A stretch of 8,479 bases of DNA, taken from the NCBI GenBank assembly GCA_943908405.1, contig CALTTE010000078.1:1-8479 (forward strand), in the 5' to 3' direction. Positions within the stretch are counted from its first letter, which is position 1. Each line of letters opens with the position of its first letter. The position numbers were made by a program, and so were the translations under genes. The notes beneath the pieces are model-generated. The model searched no databases and was not told the origin of the DNA. It worked only from the letters and a program-made list of their open reading frames with translations. Positions 6,422 to 8,479 of this stretch are shown piece by piece. The DNA comes from an uncultured Moraxella sp. (GTDB lineage Bacteria; Pseudomonadota; Gammaproteobacteria; Pseudomonadales; Moraxellaceae).

Positions 6422-6446
6422 ACAATTTTAAAAAAAGGTGAAAATT

Positions 6447-7229
6447 ATGTCAGTCAATAAAGTAATTATTATTGGTAATTTGGGGGCAGACCCCGATATT
6501 AAAGTATTTAACAATGGCGGTAAAATCGCCAGCATTAGCGTTGCTACCAGTGAAAAATGGACGGACAGAACAACAGGCGAAAAGCGTGAGCATACCGAAT
6601 GGCATCGAATTATCTTTAATGACCGCTTAGCAGACATTGCAGAGCAATATTTACGTAAAGGCTCCAAAGTTTATGTTGAAGGTAGCTTGCGTACACGCAA
6701 ATGGCAAGACCCACAAACAGGGCAAGACCGCTATGCCACCGAAATTCGTGCCCAAAATATGCAAATGCTAGACAGTCGTGGCAATCAAGATGGCTATGGC
6801 AATAACAATTACAATAGCTACAACAACAGCGGTTATAACAATAACGGTTATAACAACAACTACAACAATAATAATCATAACAACGGTTATGGCAACCAAG
6901 GCGGCTATCAAGGCAATAATTATAACAACAACCCCCGCCCAAACCAACGTAACCAAGGCGGTTATCCCAATAACCAATACCAAGGCAACCAAGCCCCCGA
7001 TCCTAACTACAATCCAATGGCTGGCGAGCCAAGCTCAAGCTATCACGAGCCAGATTACAATCCAGCCGATGACAACAACGATGACCTGTTTGACAATGAT
7101 AACAGCATTAACAACACCCCAAATGATAACAGCTTTGGTACGCCAAACGACGATTATCCGCCTGCCAAAACTAGCAAAAACAGCACCAAGCTCAGCACTG
7201 ATATTGATGATGACGATATGCCTTTTTAG
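6447..7229 (+). CDS. ssb: Single-stranded DNA-binding protein SSB with long Asn-rich linker
   Basis: SSB coats single-stranded DNA during replication, recombination and repair, and recruits partner proteins through its C-terminal tip. The OB-fold domain is residues 1 to about 111: it begins MSVNKVIIIGNLGADPDIK and contains TEWHRIIFNDRLADIAEQYLRKGSKVYVEGSLRTRKW-type family blocks. The tail DIDDDDMPF (252-260) is the canonical acidic partner-binding tip. At 260 residues it is far longer than E. coli SSB (178), because of a linker at 112-251. Residues 112-191 hold 32 Asn and 12 Tyr among Gly and Gln, and the next part is Asp-rich. I chose ATG 6447 because AAGGTG precedes it; an in-frame GTG at 6438 lies within that ribosome binding site. 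It follows uvrA in the same direction, whereas the two genes are divergent in E. coli, and has its own promoter and terminator. Confidence 0.97.
   Translation: MSVNKVIIIGNLGADPDIKVFNNGGKIASISVATSEKWTDRTTGEKREHTEWHRIIFNDRLADIAEQYLRKGSKVYVEGSLRTRKWQDPQTGQDRYATEIRAQNMQMLDSRGNQDGYGNNNYNSYNNSGYNNNGYNNNYNNNNHNNGYGNQGGYQGNNYNNNPRPNQRNQGGYPNNQYQGNQAPDPNYNPMAGEPSSSYHEPDYNPADDNNDDLFDNDNSINNTPNDNSFGTPNDDYPPAKTSKNSTKLSTDIDDDDMPF
6831..6860 (+). repeat. In-frame 15-bp repeat in the SSB linker
   Basis: GGTTATAACAATAAC (6831-6845) and GGTTATAACAACAAC (6846-6860) are adjacent and differ at one base, each encoding GYNNN. Further AAC/AAT runs and another GGTTAT follow to about 6890. Such in-frame repeats can gain or lose units by slippage without breaking the reading frame, and would change linker length. 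Confidence 0.8.
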
Positions 7230-7236
7230 CCCAATC

Positions 7237-7268
7237 AAACCGTATAATTAGACGTTATACGGTTTTTT
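7237..7268 (+). terminator. Intrinsic terminator of ssb
   Basis: A perfect 11-bp stem, AAACCGTATAA (7237-7247) with TTATACGGTTT (7255-7265), has a 7-nt loop and runs into a T tract ending at 7268. It begins 8 nt after the ssb stop codon. It separates ssb from argH, which must then have its own promoter. Confidence 0.93.
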
Positions 7269-7467
7269 GATGGTTAAACACCCCTTAACAACACGCTTTA
7301 GCATTTACCTTTTTAAATGGCTTTTGTGAATAGCTTTAATTAAATAATACGTTTATTAAGCATTTTTTATGTGTTTTTTACTATTTTTATGCAACAATCC
7401 ATTATTAACAAGCAACCTTATAAACAACTTTAACCAAGCATAAGAGCTTTAACTGAGCGATCAACCA
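7269..7467 (+). other. Leader and presumed promoter region of argH
   Basis: About 200 bp of AT-rich sequence lie between the ssb terminator and argH. TTGTGA (7324-7329) with TAATAC (7345-7350) is the best promoter-like pair I see, but the 15-bp spacer is short and the match weak. No clear pair of ArgR boxes is evident. A 24-codon frame at 7369-7443 has no ribosome binding site and no arginine codons, so it does not look like an attenuator peptide. Confidence 0.35.
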
Positions 7468-8479
7468 ATGACCAACACCGCCAACACCAACCAATCAACC
7501 GCCACAATGTGGGGTGGACGTTTTAGCGAAGCCACCGACCAGTTTGTCGCTGAATTCACCGCTTCTGTCAATTTTGATAAACGCCTAGCCTTTTTTGACA
7601 TTCAAGGCTCTATTGCCCACGCCACTATGCTTGGGGAAACCCACATCATCAGCCAAGATGACAGCGATACCATCGTTAAGGGGCTAAAGCAAATCCAAAA
7701 TGAGATTGAACAAGGCACATTTGACTGGCAAGTTGCCTTGGAAGATGTGCATATGAATATTGAGCATCGTCTCACCGCCTTGATTGGCAGTGTCGGCAAA
7801 AAGTTGCACACAGGACGCAGCCGCAATGACCAAGTGGCTACCGACATTCGCCTGTATTTACGCCATCAATTACAGCATATTTTAGATTTATTGCACCATC
7901 TGCAAACAGGGCTATTGGATTTGGCAAATGCCCATACCCATACCATTATGCCAGGCTTTACCCACTTACAAACTGCCCAGCCTGTCAGCTTTGCCCATCA
8001 TATTTTGGCGTGGTTTGAGATGCTATGCCGTGATAGCGAGCGACTGCTTGACACCCAAAAACGCCTAAATCGCCTGCCACTTGGGGCGGCGGCGTTGGCA
8101 GGCACCACCTACCCCATTGACCGAGCAATGGTGGCTCGTCTGCTAGGCTTTGATGATGTATGCCAAAACTCACTGGACGCCGTATCCGACCGTGATTTTG
8201 CCATTGAATTTGCCAGTGCTGCCAGTATTTTGATGATGCATTTATCACGCATTAGCGAGGAGTTGATTTTGTGGACGTCAGCACAGTTTAACTTTATCCA
8301 AATTCCTGACCGCTATTGCACCGGCTCATCGATTATGCCCCAAAAGAAAAACCCTGACGTGCCTGAGCTTGTGCGTGGCAAAACAGGGCGAGTTTATGGC
8401 GATTTATTAAGTCTATTGACACTAATGAAAGCCCAGCCTCTTGCCTACAACAAAGACAACCAAGAAGACAAAGAGCCAT
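7468..8479 (+). CDS. argH: Argininosuccinate lyase (5' part, cut by window edge)
   Basis: ArgH splits argininosuccinate into arginine and fumarate, the last step of arginine synthesis, in the cytoplasm as a homotetramer. The frame is open from ATG 7468 to the right edge: 337 codons of an expected 460 or so, so the truncation is only the window end. Family landmarks are in order: MWGGRFSE (14-21), HTGRSRNDQV (114-123), PGFTHLQTAQP (162-172) with His166 as the expected catalytic His, and the fumarase/lyase signature GSSIMPQKKNP (286-296) carrying the catalytic Ser loop. The visible part ends in NKDNQEDKEP, also conserved. The first 13 residues are Thr/Asn-rich and precede the conserved MWGG; a start at Met14 (7507) is possible, but no ribosome binding site precedes it. 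ATG 7468 has only a weak GAG about 10 nt upstream. No defect is seen in the part present. Confidence 0.97.
   Translation, partial: MTNTANTNQSTATMWGGRFSEATDQFVAEFTASVNFDKRLAFFDIQGSIAHATMLGETHIISQDDSDTIVKGLKQIQNEIEQGTFDWQVALEDVHMNIEHRLTALIGSVGKKLHTGRSRNDQVATDIRLYLRHQLQHILDLLHHLQTGLLDLANAHTHTIMPGFTHLQTAQPVSFAHHILAWFEMLCRDSERLLDTQKRLNRLPLGAAALAGTTYPIDRAMVARLLGFDDVCQNSLDAVSDRDFAIEFASAASILMMHLSRISEELILWTSAQFNFIQIPDRYCTGSSIMPQKKNPDVPELVRGKTGRVYGDLLSLLTLMKAQPLAYNKDNQEDKEP

Noticed and set aside
6616..6992. Minus-strand frames rich in Cys/Tyr or Val/Ile resembling membrane proteins
   Set aside because: They are reverse-strand shadows of the Asn-rich ssb repeats; the hydrophobicity comes from GTT/ATT complements of AAC/AAT.
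6778..7251. Long plus-strand frame rich in Thr and Ile overlapping ssb
   Set aside because: It is the +1-shifted reading of the AAC/AAT repeats in the ssb linker. It has no ribosome binding site and no protein-like pattern, and ssb itself is certain.
7320..7345. Possible ArgR box (TGTGAAT followed by AATTAAAT)
   Set aside because: Only one half-site resembles the TGAAT-N4-ATTCA consensus, and there is no paired box.
7369..7443. 24-codon frame upstream of argH as a leader peptide
   Set aside because: There is no ribosome binding site, no arginine codons and no attenuator hairpin following it.

Overview
This is a stretch of ordinary bacterial chromosome carrying five protein genes. All five are housekeeping or core-metabolism genes. 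The window most resembles a Moraxella-type gammaproteobacterium (family Moraxellaceae). The reasons are moderate GC in the genes with very AT-rich gaps, the style of the proteins (for example MWGGRFSE near the ArgH N-terminus and an Asn-rich SSB linker), and uvrA followed by ssb in the same direction, whereas in E. coli the two genes are divergent. The genus is inferred from general resemblance; no database search was possible.

Layout from left to right: (1) About 300 bp without a gene. It holds a near-perfect sigma70 promoter pointing left, out of the window, with a GC-rich discriminator and a repeat-rich leader of about 200 nt; the transcribed gene lies beyond position 1. (2) slyD (minus strand), an FKBP-type prolyl isomerase/chaperone, with its own extended -10 promoter and a strong 12-bp-stem terminator. 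(3) A divergent AT-rich spacer with a perfectly adjacent 20-bp tandem duplication. (4) An M61-family metallopeptidase with an intact HEYFH zinc site and a C-terminal PDZ domain (plus strand). (5) A spacer with nested direct and inverted repeats, followed by a TTGACA promoter. (6) uvrA, the damage-recognition ATPase of nucleotide excision repair, complete and carrying an unusual Lys-rich insert of about 40 residues between its two halves. (7) A spacer with a possible weak terminator and a promoter containing two identical extended -10 elements. (8) ssb, single-stranded DNA-binding protein, with an unusually long Asn/Gly/Tyr-rich linker and the canonical acidic MPF tail, closed by a clean intrinsic terminator. 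(9) The first 337 codons of argH, argininosuccinate lyase, running off the right edge.

Functionally, uvrA and ssb both serve DNA repair and maintenance. Each appears to have its own promoter and they are not obviously one operon. slyD, the peptidase and argH are unrelated neighbours. I found no mobile element, tRNA, CRISPR, phage gene or toxin-antitoxin system, and no evidence of a new multi-gene system. The items most worth a second look are the orphan leftward promoter, the repeat block before uvrA, the duplicated ssb promoter element, and the low-complexity insertions in UvrA and SSB.
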